Below, in pieces: positions 9,829 through 18,124 of a DNA stretch of 64,000 nt. Numbering within the stretch: the stretch's first letter is position 1; every line of letters begins with the position of its first letter. The notes beneath the pieces are model-generated. The model saw only the letters and a list, made by a program, of their open reading frames with translations, made no database searches and was not told where the DNA came from. The DNA is from RH-AL1 sp965277355 (GTDB lineage: Bacteria; Pseudomonadota; Alphaproteobacteria; Rhizobiales; Beijerinckiaceae), in contig CBDICN010000001.1 in assembly GCA_965277355.1 (NCBI GenBank), positions 1,178,001-1,242,000 of the forward strand, read 5' to 3'. The translations under genes and the position numbers were made by a program.

Positions 9829-10385
9829 AGGCGGCTCCCAATCGAACGTCTGCGGACATCGTGCGCTGGCGACCCGGCCTTTACACATGGGCAAGCAAAC
9901 ACTCCGATCGCGCGCCACCAAACAATACCGGTAACGCATCGTTCAAGCTTCGGGCGCGAGATGAGCTGGCCGACGCGCTCCAGGGGCCGGCTTGATCACC
10001 CGCGATCCCTAAGGCAAGAGCCGGAGCGCGTCGGCGAACTGAACCGTGCTGACCGCCGGTCGCCTCACGCGAGCTGCGGGTCGGCTCGTCGAATCGGCGA
10101 GACTCGCCTTCGACGCGCTTCGCCGCTCTTGTCATCGCATCCGCGACCGTCGGCCGCGAATCGGTGTGTTTCCCCGCATCGCGCTGCGATCGTCGCCGAG
10201 ATACCGGCCGCGGTCGCCGACCGGCTGCACAGCCGGCGCGGCGATCCGCCCGCTTTTGCGGCGATCCTGGCCGAATATTGGGCGCCGGCCCGACGCTGTC
10301 GGACGCGCGCCATCCGTGCGCCTTGCGGGTTTCGGCAGGCGCGCTAATCTCTTCTTTGGCGCCATCACGCGGACGGAAGATCAGA
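9829..10385. other. 557-base gap with no supported gene
   Basis: Divergent spacer between the MFS gene (minus) and bpt (plus). Several short frames are open on both strands, as expected at this GC content, but none shows recognisable protein sequence or a good start. In related genomes bpt often has an RDD-family membrane protein as neighbour; I find none here. No clear promoter pair or hairpin was found. Confidence 0.6.
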
Positions 10386-11120
10386 GTGTCGAGAGAGCCA
10401 CGTGACGCCCCGCAATTCTATCTGACGGCTCCGTCCCCCTGCCCCTATCTGGCGAGTCGCGAAGAGCGCAAGGTCTTCACGCACCTCATCGGCAAGCGCG
10501 CCGTCACGCTCAACGACACCCTGACGCAGAGCGGATTCCGCCGCTCCCAGACGATCGCCTATCGCCCGGCCTGCGAGACCTGCCGCGCCTGCGTCTCGGT
10601 CCGCGTGAAGGTCGACGAGTTCGCCAGCTCGAAGAGCCTGCGCCGCGTGGCCGAGCGCAACGAGGATCTGACCGCTACGGTGGTGCGCTCGGAGCCGACC
10701 TCCGAGCAGTACTCTCTCTTCCGAGGCTACCTCAATGCCCGGCACGGCGACGGCGGCATGGCCGACATGACGGTGCTCGACTATGCGATGATGATCGAGG
10801 ACAGCCATGTCGAGACCCGCCTCGTCGAGTACCGGGCCGGCGCGACGTCGGTGTCGCGCGGCACGCTCCTCGCCGTGTGCCTCACCGACCTCCTCGCCGA
10901 CGGGCTGTCGATGGTCTACTCGTTCTACGAGCCCGACGTGCAGAGCCGTTCGCTCGGGACCCACATGATCCTCGACCACATTGAGCGCGCCCGGAAGCTG
11001 CGTCTGCCGCACCTCTATCTCGGCTACTGGGTCGAGGGCTCGCGCAAGATGGCCTACAAGGCCCGCTTCCTGCCGCAGGAACGTCTCGGCATGAACGGCT
11101 GGGAGCGCGTCGAGGCTTAA
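10386..11120 (+). CDS. bpt: Aspartate/glutamate leucyltransferase (N-end rule)
   Basis: 244 residues. Adds leucine from Leu-tRNA to N-terminal Asp or Glu, marking proteins for ClpS/ClpAP. Family marks: PQFYLTAPSPCPYL at the start, the cysteine group YRPACETCRACVSVRV (about 62-77), LNARHGDGGMADM, then a GNAT-like half with TDLLADGLSMVYSFYEP and LYLGYWVEGSRKMAYKARF. Start GTG 10386, preceded by GGAAGATCAGA; the frame stays open for 74 codons upstream without similarity. Works with Aat (35625) in the same degradation pathway. Confidence 0.93.
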   Translation: MSREPRDAPQFYLTAPSPCPYLASREERKVFTHLIGKRAVTLNDTLTQSGFRRSQTIAYRPACETCRACVSVRVKVDEFASSKSLRRVAERNEDLTATVVRSEPTSEQYSLFRGYLNARHGDGGMADMTVLDYAMMIEDSHVETRLVEYRAGATSVSRGTLLAVCLTDLLADGLSMVYSFYEPDVQSRSLGTHMILDHIERARKLRLPHLYLGYWVEGSRKMAYKARFLPQERLGMNGWERVEA

Positions 11121-11166
11121 GCGTCCTCGCGTTGCACCGCGATCCGCTTCGTCGTTCGGGTGCGCG

Positions 11167-11205
11167 CAAGACGGCCGGGCAAGACGGCCGGTTATGACGG
11201 CCGGG
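11167..11205. repeat. 13-bp tandem repeat, 3 copies
   Basis: Units CAAGACGGCCGGG at 11167 and 11180 (last base differs) and TATGACGGCCGGG at 11193. It lies in the 277-base gap between bpt and the YeiH-type gene; nothing else in that gap was identified. Confidence 0.85.
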
Positions 11206-11397
11206 TATGCGCGGCACGTGAACAACCGGGGCCGGCGATCAGCCCGATTTCGGGTTTCGGTTTGGCCGAATGACGTACGAAGGATCTTCTACCGACGTCG
11301 CCCTGCGGCAAAGATCGCTCTCCAACCGCCGCGAAAATCGCTTCGTCTGTTCGCTCGCTTCCCGTGGCGCGGCCGGTAAGGTGCGCCTTCTTCGTAG

Positions 11398-12879
11398 ATG
11401 TCGAGAGCAGCCGTCTTGCAGCAATCCTCCACCATCGTGCCGGTGCGCCGGGGTCTCAGCGAGGACTGGGTCTCGCTCATCATCGGCCTCCTCATCGTGC
11501 TGCTCGCCTTCGTCGGCGCGACCGGAACCGATCTTCTCGGCTGGGTGACCGCGACCTCCGTGTGGACCGACGTCACCCACGCGGTGAAGCCGACAGCGAA
11601 AAGCTACGCCGCGCTCGGGCCAATCGGCAGCCTGGCCGCGACCTATGCCGCGACGGTGATCCTGCTGTCGGGCGCGGCGCTGGCGCTGCGCACCAGCGTC
11701 GCCGCCTTCGTGCTGCGCTTCTCGATCGTCTTCGTGATCGCCTACGGGGCCTGGATCCTTGGCAGCTATGCGCATTTCGCCGCCGTCACCCCTGCCGATT
11801 TCAAGACATTCGGCATCGCCTGGTCGCTGCGCCTCACCAACGAGGGCGGCTTCATCGTCGCGCTCATCGCCGGGCTGATCGTCGCCAACGTGTTTCCGCG
11901 CTTCGCCGACTGGCTTTCGGCGGCGATCCGGCCGGAGCTCTATATCAAGGTCGCGATCGTCATCCTCGGCTCGTTCCTGGCGCTGACGATCGCGTCGAAA
12001 CTCTCGTTTGCCTCGACCATCGTGCTGCGCGGCATCGCTGCGATCATCGAGGCCTACCTCATCTACTGGGCCGTCGTATATTACGTCGCGCGGCGATGGT
12101 TCGGCTTCAATCGGGAATGGGCGGTGCCGCTCGCCTCCGGCATCTCGATCTGCGGCGTCGCCGCCGCGGTGGCGACCGGCGGCGCGATCCGCGCGCGACC
12201 GATGATCCCCGTGCTCGTTTCCTCCCTCGTCGTGATCTTCGCGGTGGTCGAGGTGCTGGTCCTGCCGGTGCTCGCGCAGACCTTCCTCTCGCACGAGCCG
12301 ATGGTCGCCGCCGCCTGGATGGGCCTTGCGGTGAAGACCGACGGCGCGGCGGTGTCGGCCGGCGGCATCACCGAAGCGCTCATCCTCGCCAAGAACGCGG
12401 CCGAAGGCACGCAATATCAGACCGGCTGGCTGCTCGGCACCACGGCGGCGATCAAGATCTTCATCGATGCCTTCATCGGCGTCTGGTCGTTCATCCTCGC
12501 CTTCATCTGGACGCGCTATATCAACGTCGTGCCGGGCGACCAGGCCCGCCTCAGCGAGATTTGGCAGCGCTTCCCGAAGTTCATCCTCGGCTTCCTCGTC
12601 ACCTTCGGCAGCTGCCTCGCCCTGGCGCTCACCGCCTCGCCGGCGACGCTCGCCAAGCTCACGCCCTCGATCGCGGAGGCCAACACCTTCCGGGTGATCT
12701 TCTTCATCCTCACCTTCTTCTCGATCGGCGTGCTGTCGAACGTGCGCAAGCTGTGGGAGGCCGGGATCGGCAAGCTCGCCGCGATCTACGTCATCAGCCT
12801 GTTCGGCTTCGTGATCTGGGTCGGGCTCCTGATCTCGTGGATCTTCTTCGCCGGCATCAAACCGCCGCTCGCCGGCTGA
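11398..12879 (+). CDS. YeiH / UPF0324 family putative sulfate exporter, long form
   Basis: 493-residue polytopic membrane protein with about 12 helices. Segments characteristic of the YeiH (putative sulfate exporter) family are present: GLIVANVFPRFADWL, PELYIKVAIVILGS, the central SGISICGVAAAVATGGAI (about residues 245-262) and AAWMGLAVKTDGAAVSAGGI (about 303-322). It is longer than the usual 340-residue members, with an extended N-terminal pair of helices and a loop after residue 370. Transported substrate is inferred only from the family name. Start ATG 11398. A 52-residue membrane protein follows after 14 bases and is probably co-transcribed. Confidence 0.8.
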   Translation: MSRAAVLQQSSTIVPVRRGLSEDWVSLIIGLLIVLLAFVGATGTDLLGWVTATSVWTDVTHAVKPTAKSYAALGPIGSLAATYAATVILLSGAALALRTSVAAFVLRFSIVFVIAYGAWILGSYAHFAAVTPADFKTFGIAWSLRLTNEGGFIVALIAGLIVANVFPRFADWLSAAIRPELYIKVAIVILGSFLALTIASKLSFASTIVLRGIAAIIEAYLIYWAVVYYVARRWFGFNREWAVPLASGISICGVAAAVATGGAIRARPMIPVLVSSLVVIFAVVEVLVLPVLAQTFLSHEPMVAAAWMGLAVKTDGAAVSAGGITEALILAKNAAEGTQYQTGWLLGTTAAIKIFIDAFIGVWSFILAFIWTRYINVVPGDQARLSEIWQRFPKFILGFLVTFGSCLALALTASPATLAKLTPSIAEANTFRVIFFILTFFSIGVLSNVRKLWEAGIGKLAAIYVISLFGFVIWVGLLISWIFFAGIKPPLAG

Positions 12880-12893
12880 CCTCAGGAGCGACC

Positions 12894-13052
12894 ATGCAAG
12901 AGCCGACCGTCAAATCCGAGCTCGAGAAGGCCGAAGACGAGCCGCTGCTGCCTGTCGAGAAGAAGCTGATCGGCTGGAGCCTCGGTATCGGCGTGACCCT
13001 GCTGGTGCTGCTCGCGCTGCTCAACAGGCTCTACCCCGTCGTCAACCCGTAG
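12894..13052 (+). CDS. Small single-pass membrane protein downstream of YeiH-type exporter
   Basis: 52 residues. ATG 12894 has a strong site (CAGGAGCGACC) upstream. The N-terminal 23 residues are acidic and charged (VKSELEKAEDEPLLPVEKK); one transmembrane helix follows (WSLGIGVTLLVLLALLNRL), and the protein ends in YPVVNP. The 14-base gap to the exporter and the ribosome binding site argue for translation in the same operon. Function unknown; an accessory or stabilising subunit of the exporter is a guess from position and form. Too short for most annotation cut-offs. Confidence 0.65.
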   Translation: MQEPTVKSELEKAEDEPLLPVEKKLIGWSLGIGVTLLVLLALLNRLYPVVNP

Positions 13053-13239
13053 GGTTTCGGCGGGGCCGGACGGACGACGTATTTGCTTCGGCTGCCTCGG
13101 TCCCGACCTGGATGGCCGTCGCGCGAAAGCGTCCGAGACGTGGAGGGAATGCTTCGTATACGGGTCGGACGCCAACCCGAGGAGGCGGCACCATCGAGCG
13201 GTACGGATCACCCCGCGCAAGCACGGTGCGCCGTGACCG

Positions 13240-13767
13240 TCACGCGGCGTCCGCGAACAGGAAGGTCTCGACCGGCTCCCAAGGGCCGTCCCTGTAGCGC
13301 CACAGGTCGAGGCCTTCGACGCGGCACACCGGCGGCTCGCATGCGTCCCGCATCGCCGCCAGAAGACCGCGCGCGGTCTGCGCCGGGACCTTGTTCTGGA
13401 TCGTGACATGCGCCTTGAAGGCTTGGCGGTCCTGCGCGCTCAGCCAGACCCCCCAGGTTCGCGCGAGGGTGTCGCGCAAACGCGAGAGTTCGACAGCCGC
13501 GTAGGCGATGGCGACGCCGCCCCCCAGCGAACGGAAGCCGGTCGGGTCGAGGTCGAAGCTCGCCGCGCCGTCGCAGGCGGCCGCGATGGTGGCGGCGACC
13601 GACGCCGCTTCCCGCCCCGGCAGCTTGTGAAAGAGGCTGACGTGAGCCGGGATCCTGTTGAGCGCGGCCGGGAAGTGCCGCCGTCGCAACCCGTCGAGGA
13701 CCGCGAAAGAGGCCGCGTCGAGATGCGCGGTGACGATCAGCGCTGCGTCAGCGGGCGGGATCGGCAT
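13240..13767 (-). CDS. 2'-5' RNA ligase family (2H phosphoesterase)
   Basis: 175 residues. The two HxS/T motifs that define the 2H phosphoesterase fold are present: HVSLFHK (about residues 42-48) and HVTIQNK (about 120-126). The domain acts on cyclic phosphates or 2'-5' bonds in RNA or nucleotides; the true substrate is not predictable. Start ATG 13767. Its first 20 bases overlap the end of the small lipoprotein gene in another frame, so the two are translationally linked. Confidence 0.8.
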   Translation of the reverse strand: MPIPPADAALIVTAHLDAASFAVLDGLRRRHFPAALNRIPAHVSLFHKLPGREAASVAATIAAACDGAASFDLDPTGFRSLGGGVAIAYAAVELSRLRDTLARTWGVWLSAQDRQAFKAHVTIQNKVPAQTARGLLAAMRDACEPPVCRVEGLDLWRYRDGPWEPVETFLFADAA

Positions 13768-13918
13768 TGTCGCCGCAGACGGTGGGCAGCATCGGCGCGT
13801 TCAGCTTGATGCGATTGCCGCACTTGTCGCAACCGGCGAGCGCCAACCCGAGCAAGGCGAGGCAGACCACGCGCAGCGACGCGGTCCGGCCGAGTAATCG
13901 ATGCCTTAACGACAGCAC
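13748..13918 (-). CDS. Small lipoprotein, 56 aa
   Basis: Starts at GTG 13918; an in-frame stop lies 6 bases upstream, so no earlier start exists, and GGGA precedes it. The signal peptide has basic residues (RHRLLGRTASLR), a hydrophobic core (VVCLALLGLALA) and a lipobox LALAGC with the acylated Cys at residue 30. The mature part is only 27 residues and keeps three more cysteines (the lipobox Cys is followed by DKCGN, later TVCGD). Such tiny cysteine-containing lipoproteins are common in Rhizobiales, usually unannotated. The 3' end overlaps the 2H phosphoesterase start by 20 bases. Envelope location is inferred from the lipobox; function unknown. Confidence 0.7.
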   Translation of the reverse strand: MLSLRHRLLGRTASLRVVCLALLGLALAGCDKCGNRIKLNAPMLPTVCGDNADPAR

Positions 13919-14001
13919 GCGCTATCCCGATCCTGCATTGCCAATGCTTTAACACGATGGTCGTAAGCTGAAACCGTTAAAAGACCGATTGAGGACAACC
14001 C

Positions 14002-14382
14002 ATGGCGATGGTCGAAGCCCGACGCGGCGAAAGGGTTCGCAGCTTCCTTCGCGCGCGCATCATCTTCAACAACAAGAACTCCAGCATCGATTGCACGATT
14101 AAGAACATTTCCCCGACGGGCGCGAAGATCGAGGTGTGCAACGCCTTCGCGATCCCGGCCGAGTTCGATCTGCAGATCCCGGCCAAGAACCGCACCGTCC
14201 GAGCCAAGATGATGTGGCGCGACGCCGAGGCGCTTGGCGTCGAGTTCCAGGACCAGGACGCCCGCGGGAGCGACACCGAGACGGCGATCGAGGGTCTCGA
14301 ACGCGACAACCGCCGGCTGAGCGCGCGGATCGCCGCCCTCACCAAGCGCCTCCAGGATCTCGGCCAGGATGTGTCGGAATGA
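14002..14382 (+). CDS. PilZ domain protein
   Basis: 126 residues. The c-di-GMP-binding signature is partly visible: the Arg-rich stretch RRGERVRSFLRARI near the N-terminus (RxxxR) and CTIKNISPTGAKIE (about 33-46, matching the D/NxSxxG site). The C-terminal 35 residues form a coiled-coil-like helix (ALTKRLQDLGQDVSE at the end). It is probably a c-di-GMP effector without enzymatic domain. Start ATG 14002. Single gene, convergent with lolD, which begins its stop codon one base after this stop. Confidence 0.85.
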   Translation: MAMVEARRGERVRSFLRARIIFNNKNSSIDCTIKNISPTGAKIEVCNAFAIPAEFDLQIPAKNRTVRAKMMWRDAEALGVEFQDQDARGSDTETAIEGLERDNRRLSARIAALTKRLQDLGQDVSE

Positions 14383-15066
14383 TCAGGCTCGCTCGACGAG
14401 CGCGCCCTCGCTGAGGGTCATGCGGCGGTCCATGCGTGCGGCAAGATCGAGATTGTGGGTGGCGACGAGAGCCGCGAGGCCGGTCGCCCGCACCAGCGTG
14501 TCGAGCGCGCCGAAAACGAGATCGGCGGTCTTGGGATCGAGGTTGCCGGTCGGTTCGTCGGCGAGCAGAACGTCGGGGCTGTTGGCCACCGCGCGCGCGA
14601 TCGCGACGCGCTGCTGCTCGCCGCCCGAAAGCTCCGGCGGCCTGTGCGTCGCCCGGTGCGACAATCCGAGATAGCCGAGCAACTCGTCGCCGCGCCGCCG
14701 CGCCTCCTTGCGGGACAGTCCGGCGATCATCTGCGGCAGCATGATGTTCTCGACCGCCGAGAACTCCGGCAACAGATGGTGGAACTGGTAGACGAAGCCG
14801 ATCTTGGAGCGGCGCAACGCCGTGCGCGCGGCATCGCCGAGCCGCGCTGCCGAAGTGCCGCCGACATGGACCTCGCCGGCGTCGGGATGCTCGAGAAGAC
14901 CGGCGATATGCAAAAGCGTCGACTTCCCGGCGCCGGACGGCGCCAGCAGCGCGACGGACTGCCCGCGCTCCATGGCGAAGTTGACGCCGCGCAGGATCCG
15001 CAGCGGCTCGCCGGCCTGGATGTAGGTGCGCTCGACCCCTGCGAGCGCGAGGGACGGCGCGCTCAT
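14383..15066 (-). CDS. lolD: Lipoprotein-releasing ABC ATPase
   Basis: 227 residues. ATPase of the LolCDE machine that extracts outer-membrane lipoproteins from the inner membrane. Walker A APSGAGKST (about 45-53), Q-loop VYQFHHLLPEFSA (the LolD-type FHHLLPEF), signature ELSGGEQQRVAIARA and Walker B VLLADEPTGNLD are intact. Its ATG (15066) overlaps the lolC stop in ATGA, showing translational coupling. The open frame continues upstream for 15 codons without similarity. Confidence 0.95.
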   Translation of the reverse strand: MSAPSLALAGVERTYIQAGEPLRILRGVNFAMERGQSVALLAPSGAGKSTLLHIAGLLEHPDAGEVHVGGTSAARLGDAARTALRRSKIGFVYQFHHLLPEFSAVENIMLPQMIAGLSRKEARRRGDELLGYLGLSHRATHRPPELSGGEQQRVAIARAVANSPDVLLADEPTGNLDPKTADLVFGALDTLVRATGLAALVATHNLDLAARMDRRMTLSEGALVERA

Positions 15067-16352
15067 TCGTAGCGCAGCGCCTCGATCGGATCGAGCCGCG
15101 CCGCGCGCCACGACGGGTAGAGCGTCGCCAGCATCGAGACGGCGAGGGTCGCGATTACGATGGTGGCGACGTCGGCGGGCACGACGAGCGTCGGAAGCCG
15201 CGAGAGATAGTAAATTTCGGACGGGAACAGGTTCCAGTGCAGGCTGCTGTTGAGGACGCTGCGGATGTTCTCGCCGTTGAGCGCGATGACCAGGCCCAGC
15301 GCCACGCCTGCGAACGTGCCGGCGAAGCTGATCGACATGCCGGCGATGAGGAAGATCCGCATGATGGCGCCTTTGGTGGCGCCGACCGTCCGCAGGATCG
15401 CGATCGCGGAGCCCTTGTCCTTCACCAGCATGATGAGGCCCGATATGATATTGAGGGCGGCGACGAGCACGATGATGCCGACGATCGCGGAGACGAGGTT
15501 GCGTTCGACCTGGACGGTCTCGAAGAAGGTGCGATTGGTTTCACGCCAATCGGTCATGATGATCGGATCCTTGGCGGCGAGCGCGATGGCGTCGCGCACC
15601 CTGTCGATCTCGTCGGGGTTCTTGAGGAACACCTCGATCAAGCTCGCCTCGCCGTCCTTGTCGAAGAAGATCTGCGCTTCCTTCAGCGGCAGGAAGACGT
15701 AGGTCGAATCGAAGATCGACATGCCGACCTGGAAGATCGCCTTCACCTCGTAGCTCTTGCTGCGCGGGACATGGCCGAACGGGGTCGCGGCGCCCTTGGC
15801 GGTGAGCAGCGTGATGGTGTCGCCGACCCGCACGCCCAGGGTCTCGGCGAGGCGCTGGCCGATGGCCACGCCGTCGGACGCGTCGAACCCGTCGAGCGTG
15901 CCGCTCTTCACGTGGCCCTCGATGCCCGGCAGGCGCTTCATGTCGCGCTCCTCGACGCCGCGGACGAACCCGCCCGTCTGGCCGAACGGCGACGAGAAGC
16001 CCGCCGCGCCCTCCACCAGCGGCACCGCCAGCTTCACGCCGGGTATGCGGTCGAGGTCGGCGGCCGTCTCGTCGTAGTTGCGCAGGTTGCGGTCGGCCGC
16101 CTGCACGAAGATATGGCCGTTGATGTCGACGAGCTTCTCGAAAAGGTCCTTGTGGAAGCCGTTGAAGATCGACGTCGTCACGATGAGCGCCATGACGCCG
16201 AGCGCGATGCCGACGAACGAGATGACGGCGATGACCGAAACGGAACCCGACGCGCGCCTGGCCCGCAGGTAGCGCAACGCGATCATCCACTCGAACGGCG
16301 CCAGCGGCATGGTGCGCCCGGGCGAGCGTGCGAGGTCGGTTCGCTGGTCCAT
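15063..16352 (-). CDS. lolC: Lipoprotein-releasing permease LolC/LolE
   Basis: 429 residues with the LolC/E layout: one N-terminal helix (VSVIAVISFVGIALGVMALIV), a large periplasmic domain (about 70-280), then three helices (LVSAIVGIIVLVAALNIISGL, IFLIAGMSISFAGTFAGVALG, VATIVIATLAVSMLATLYP) and the C-terminal RAARLDPIEALRYE of this family. The loop NGFHKDLFEKLVDINGHIFV after helix 1 is typical. Alphaproteobacteria usually have one such permease with LolD, and proS normally lies directly upstream; here proS is 2.7 kb away. Confidence 0.93.
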   Translation of the reverse strand: MDQRTDLARSPGRTMPLAPFEWMIALRYLRARRASGSVSVIAVISFVGIALGVMALIVTTSIFNGFHKDLFEKLVDINGHIFVQAADRNLRNYDETAADLDRIPGVKLAVPLVEGAAGFSSPFGQTGGFVRGVEERDMKRLPGIEGHVKSGTLDGFDASDGVAIGQRLAETLGVRVGDTITLLTAKGAATPFGHVPRSKSYEVKAIFQVGMSIFDSTYVFLPLKEAQIFFDKDGEASLIEVFLKNPDEIDRVRDAIALAAKDPIIMTDWRETNRTFFETVQVERNLVSAIVGIIVLVAALNIISGLIMLVKDKGSAIAILRTVGATKGAIMRIFLIAGMSISFAGTFAGVALGLVIALNGENIRSVLNSSLHWNLFPSEIYYLSRLPTLVVPADVATIVIATLAVSMLATLYPSWRAARLDPIEALRYE

Positions 16353-16453
16353 ACTGCTGGGTCTTGTTCCGATCGGCTGCGGCGGCTTCGCGCCGCTCTA
16401 TAGCCTCACGCCTGTGGTCGCAATGAGGCCCGGCATGGGAGGCCCGAGCCGTG

Positions 16454-17389
16454 TCACCCGAGCCGCGCCGAATGCCGACCTTGCCGGGCCGCCTGTTCCA
16501 CGAAACGCCCCATCAGCCACGCCGCCGCCGGGCCCGGAGGCGTGTCGGTGCGGTAGATGACGTCAACCGAGTAGTCGAAGGCGACGCGGTCGGGCATGTC
16601 GAGTTCGACGAGGTGCCCGGCCGCGACGTCGTCGGCCACCATCCACCACGGCATCATGCCCCAGCCGATCCCGGCCTTCAGCAGCATGTGCTTGGAGGCA
16701 AGATCGGCCAGCCGCCAGGTGCGATGCCCGGTTACGCTGAAATCCCGCCCTGCGGTCAGCGCCGATCGGTCGGAGACGACGAGCTGGACATGTTGGCGCC
16801 CCGCCCCCGGCGCGTGGCCGCCCGCCGGCGGCGAGGCGAGCGGATGGCCGGCCCCCGCGACCGGTACCATGCGAAGGCTGCCGGCACCGACGCGCTGCAG
16901 CGCGTCGTGGTCGCTCGCCAGTGGACCGCTGACGCCGATCGAGGCGACCTTGCCAAGCACGAGACCGGCGACCGCGCCCAGTGTCTCGACGTGAAGGTGA
17001 AGCCTGACGGTCGGATACTCGGCGCGAAACCCGACGAGCGCATCGACAAGGCGATCACCAGGCAGAAGCGAGTCGATGACGACATGGAGTTCGCCCTCCA
17101 GTCCCTGCAGCATGCCCTTCACCTTGGCGCGAAGGCCGCCGACGGCGTCGGTGAGCAGGCGCGCCTCGTCCAGCACGATGCGCCCGGCCGGGGTCAGCTG
17201 CGGCTTTCGCGTGGTCTCGCGATCGAACAGGCTCAGGCCGAGCTGTACCTCCAGTTTGGCGATGGTGTAGCTAACGACCGGGGTGGCGCGGTTCAGTTGC
17301 CGGGCGGCCGCCGCGAAGCTGCCGGCTTCGACCACCGCGACGAGCACGCGCAGTTGGTCGAGCGTGGGGCTGCCGGGGTCCGCGGACAT
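16454..17389 (-). CDS. LysR-type transcriptional regulator
   Basis: 311 residues. N-terminal winged helix-turn-helix: LDQLRVLVAVVEAGSFAAAARQLNRATPVVSYTIAKLEVQLGLSLFDRE (residues about 10-58), followed by TPAGRIVLDEA, then the two-lobed effector domain. It is divergent from wrbA across a 94-base spacer that holds a T-N11-A palindrome beside its own start codon, so it probably controls itself and wrbA. An inducer cannot be predicted; quinone or electrophile stress is a guess from the wrbA and GST neighbours. Confidence 0.9.
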   Translation of the reverse strand: MSADPGSPTLDQLRVLVAVVEAGSFAAAARQLNRATPVVSYTIAKLEVQLGLSLFDRETTRKPQLTPAGRIVLDEARLLTDAVGGLRAKVKGMLQGLEGELHVVIDSLLPGDRLVDALVGFRAEYPTVRLHLHVETLGAVAGLVLGKVASIGVSGPLASDHDALQRVGAGSLRMVPVAGAGHPLASPPAGGHAPGAGRQHVQLVVSDRSALTAGRDFSVTGHRTWRLADLASKHMLLKAGIGWGMMPWWMVADDVAAGHLVELDMPDRVAFDYSVDVIYRTDTPPGPAAAWLMGRFVEQAARQGRHSARLG

Positions 17390-17390
17390 A

Positions 17391-17403
17391 TCGATTCTAT
17401 CGA
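17391..17403. promoter_or_regulatory. Candidate LysR-type operator (T-N11-A)
   Basis: TCGATTCTATCGA is a perfect 5-bp dyad (TCGAT/ATCGA) around 3 bases and fits the T-N11-A rule for LysR regulators. It starts 2 bases upstream of the LysR start codon in the divergent LysR/wrbA spacer; a lone TCGAT half-site follows at about 17412. Confidence 0.5.
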
Positions 17404-17483
17404 ACGCGAAGCTCGATACTTTGTCGGTTTTGCCGCACAGTCAACTCGGCTAAGCCTCCTTCAAATCCAAAGGACGTGACGAG

Positions 17484-18083
17484 ATGGCGAAGGTTCTGGT
17501 TCTCTATTATTCGACCTACGGTCACATCGAGGCCATGGCTCATGCCATGGCGGAGGGCGCCCGCGCCGGCGGTGCCGAGGTCGACGTCAAACGCGTGCCC
17601 GAAACGGTACCCGAGGTCGTCGCGCGCGAACACCACTTCAAGCTGGATCAGTCGGCGCCGATCGCCACCGTCGCCGAGCTCGAGCACTACGACGCCATCG
17701 TCGTGGGCACGGGCACCCGCTACGGCCGCGTCTCCTCGCAGATCGCGAGCTTCCTCGACCAGACCGGCGGCCTCTGGGCGCGCGGCGCTCTCAACGGCAA
17801 GGTCGGCGCCGCATTCACCTCGACCGCGACCCAGCACGGCGGGCAGGAAACGACGCTGTTCTCCATCATCACCAACCTGCTGCACTTCGGGATGGTGATC
17901 GTCGGCCTGCCCTACAGCTACAAGGCGATGATGACGGTGGACGAGGTCGCGGGCGGGTCCCCTTACGGCGCGACGACGATCGCCAGCGGCGACGGATCGC
18001 GTCAGCCGAGCGAGATCGAGCTGAACGGTTCGCGTCGGCAGGGGGAGCTCGTCGCGCGAACGGCGGCGAAGCTGTTTGGCTGA
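17484..18083 (+). CDS. wrbA: NAD(P)H:quinone oxidoreductase type IV (flavodoxin-like)
   Basis: 199 residues. FMN-dependent two-electron reduction of quinones, which limits redox cycling. The flavodoxin phosphate loop YYSTYGHIEAMA is at residues 8-19, and GTGTRYGRVSSQIASFLDQTGGLW (about 75-98) and TSTATQHGGQETT are WrbA blocks binding FMN. Start ATG 17484 follows AAAGGACGTGACGAG. The GST gene starts 41 bases later, probably in one operon controlled by the divergent LysR regulator. Confidence 0.94.
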   Translation: MAKVLVLYYSTYGHIEAMAHAMAEGARAGGAEVDVKRVPETVPEVVAREHHFKLDQSAPIATVAELEHYDAIVVGTGTRYGRVSSQIASFLDQTGGLWARGALNGKVGAAFTSTATQHGGQETTLFSIITNLLHFGMVIVGLPYSYKAMMTVDEVAGGSPYGATTIASGDGSRQPSEIELNGSRRQGELVARTAAKLFG

Positions 18084-18124
18084 GAGGCCCGACGCACCGG
18101 TCTCATCAGAGCAAGGGATATTCC

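Noticed and set aside
9829..10385. RDD-family or other gene in the gap before bpt
   Set aside because: No hydrophobic segments or recognisable motifs in any frame.
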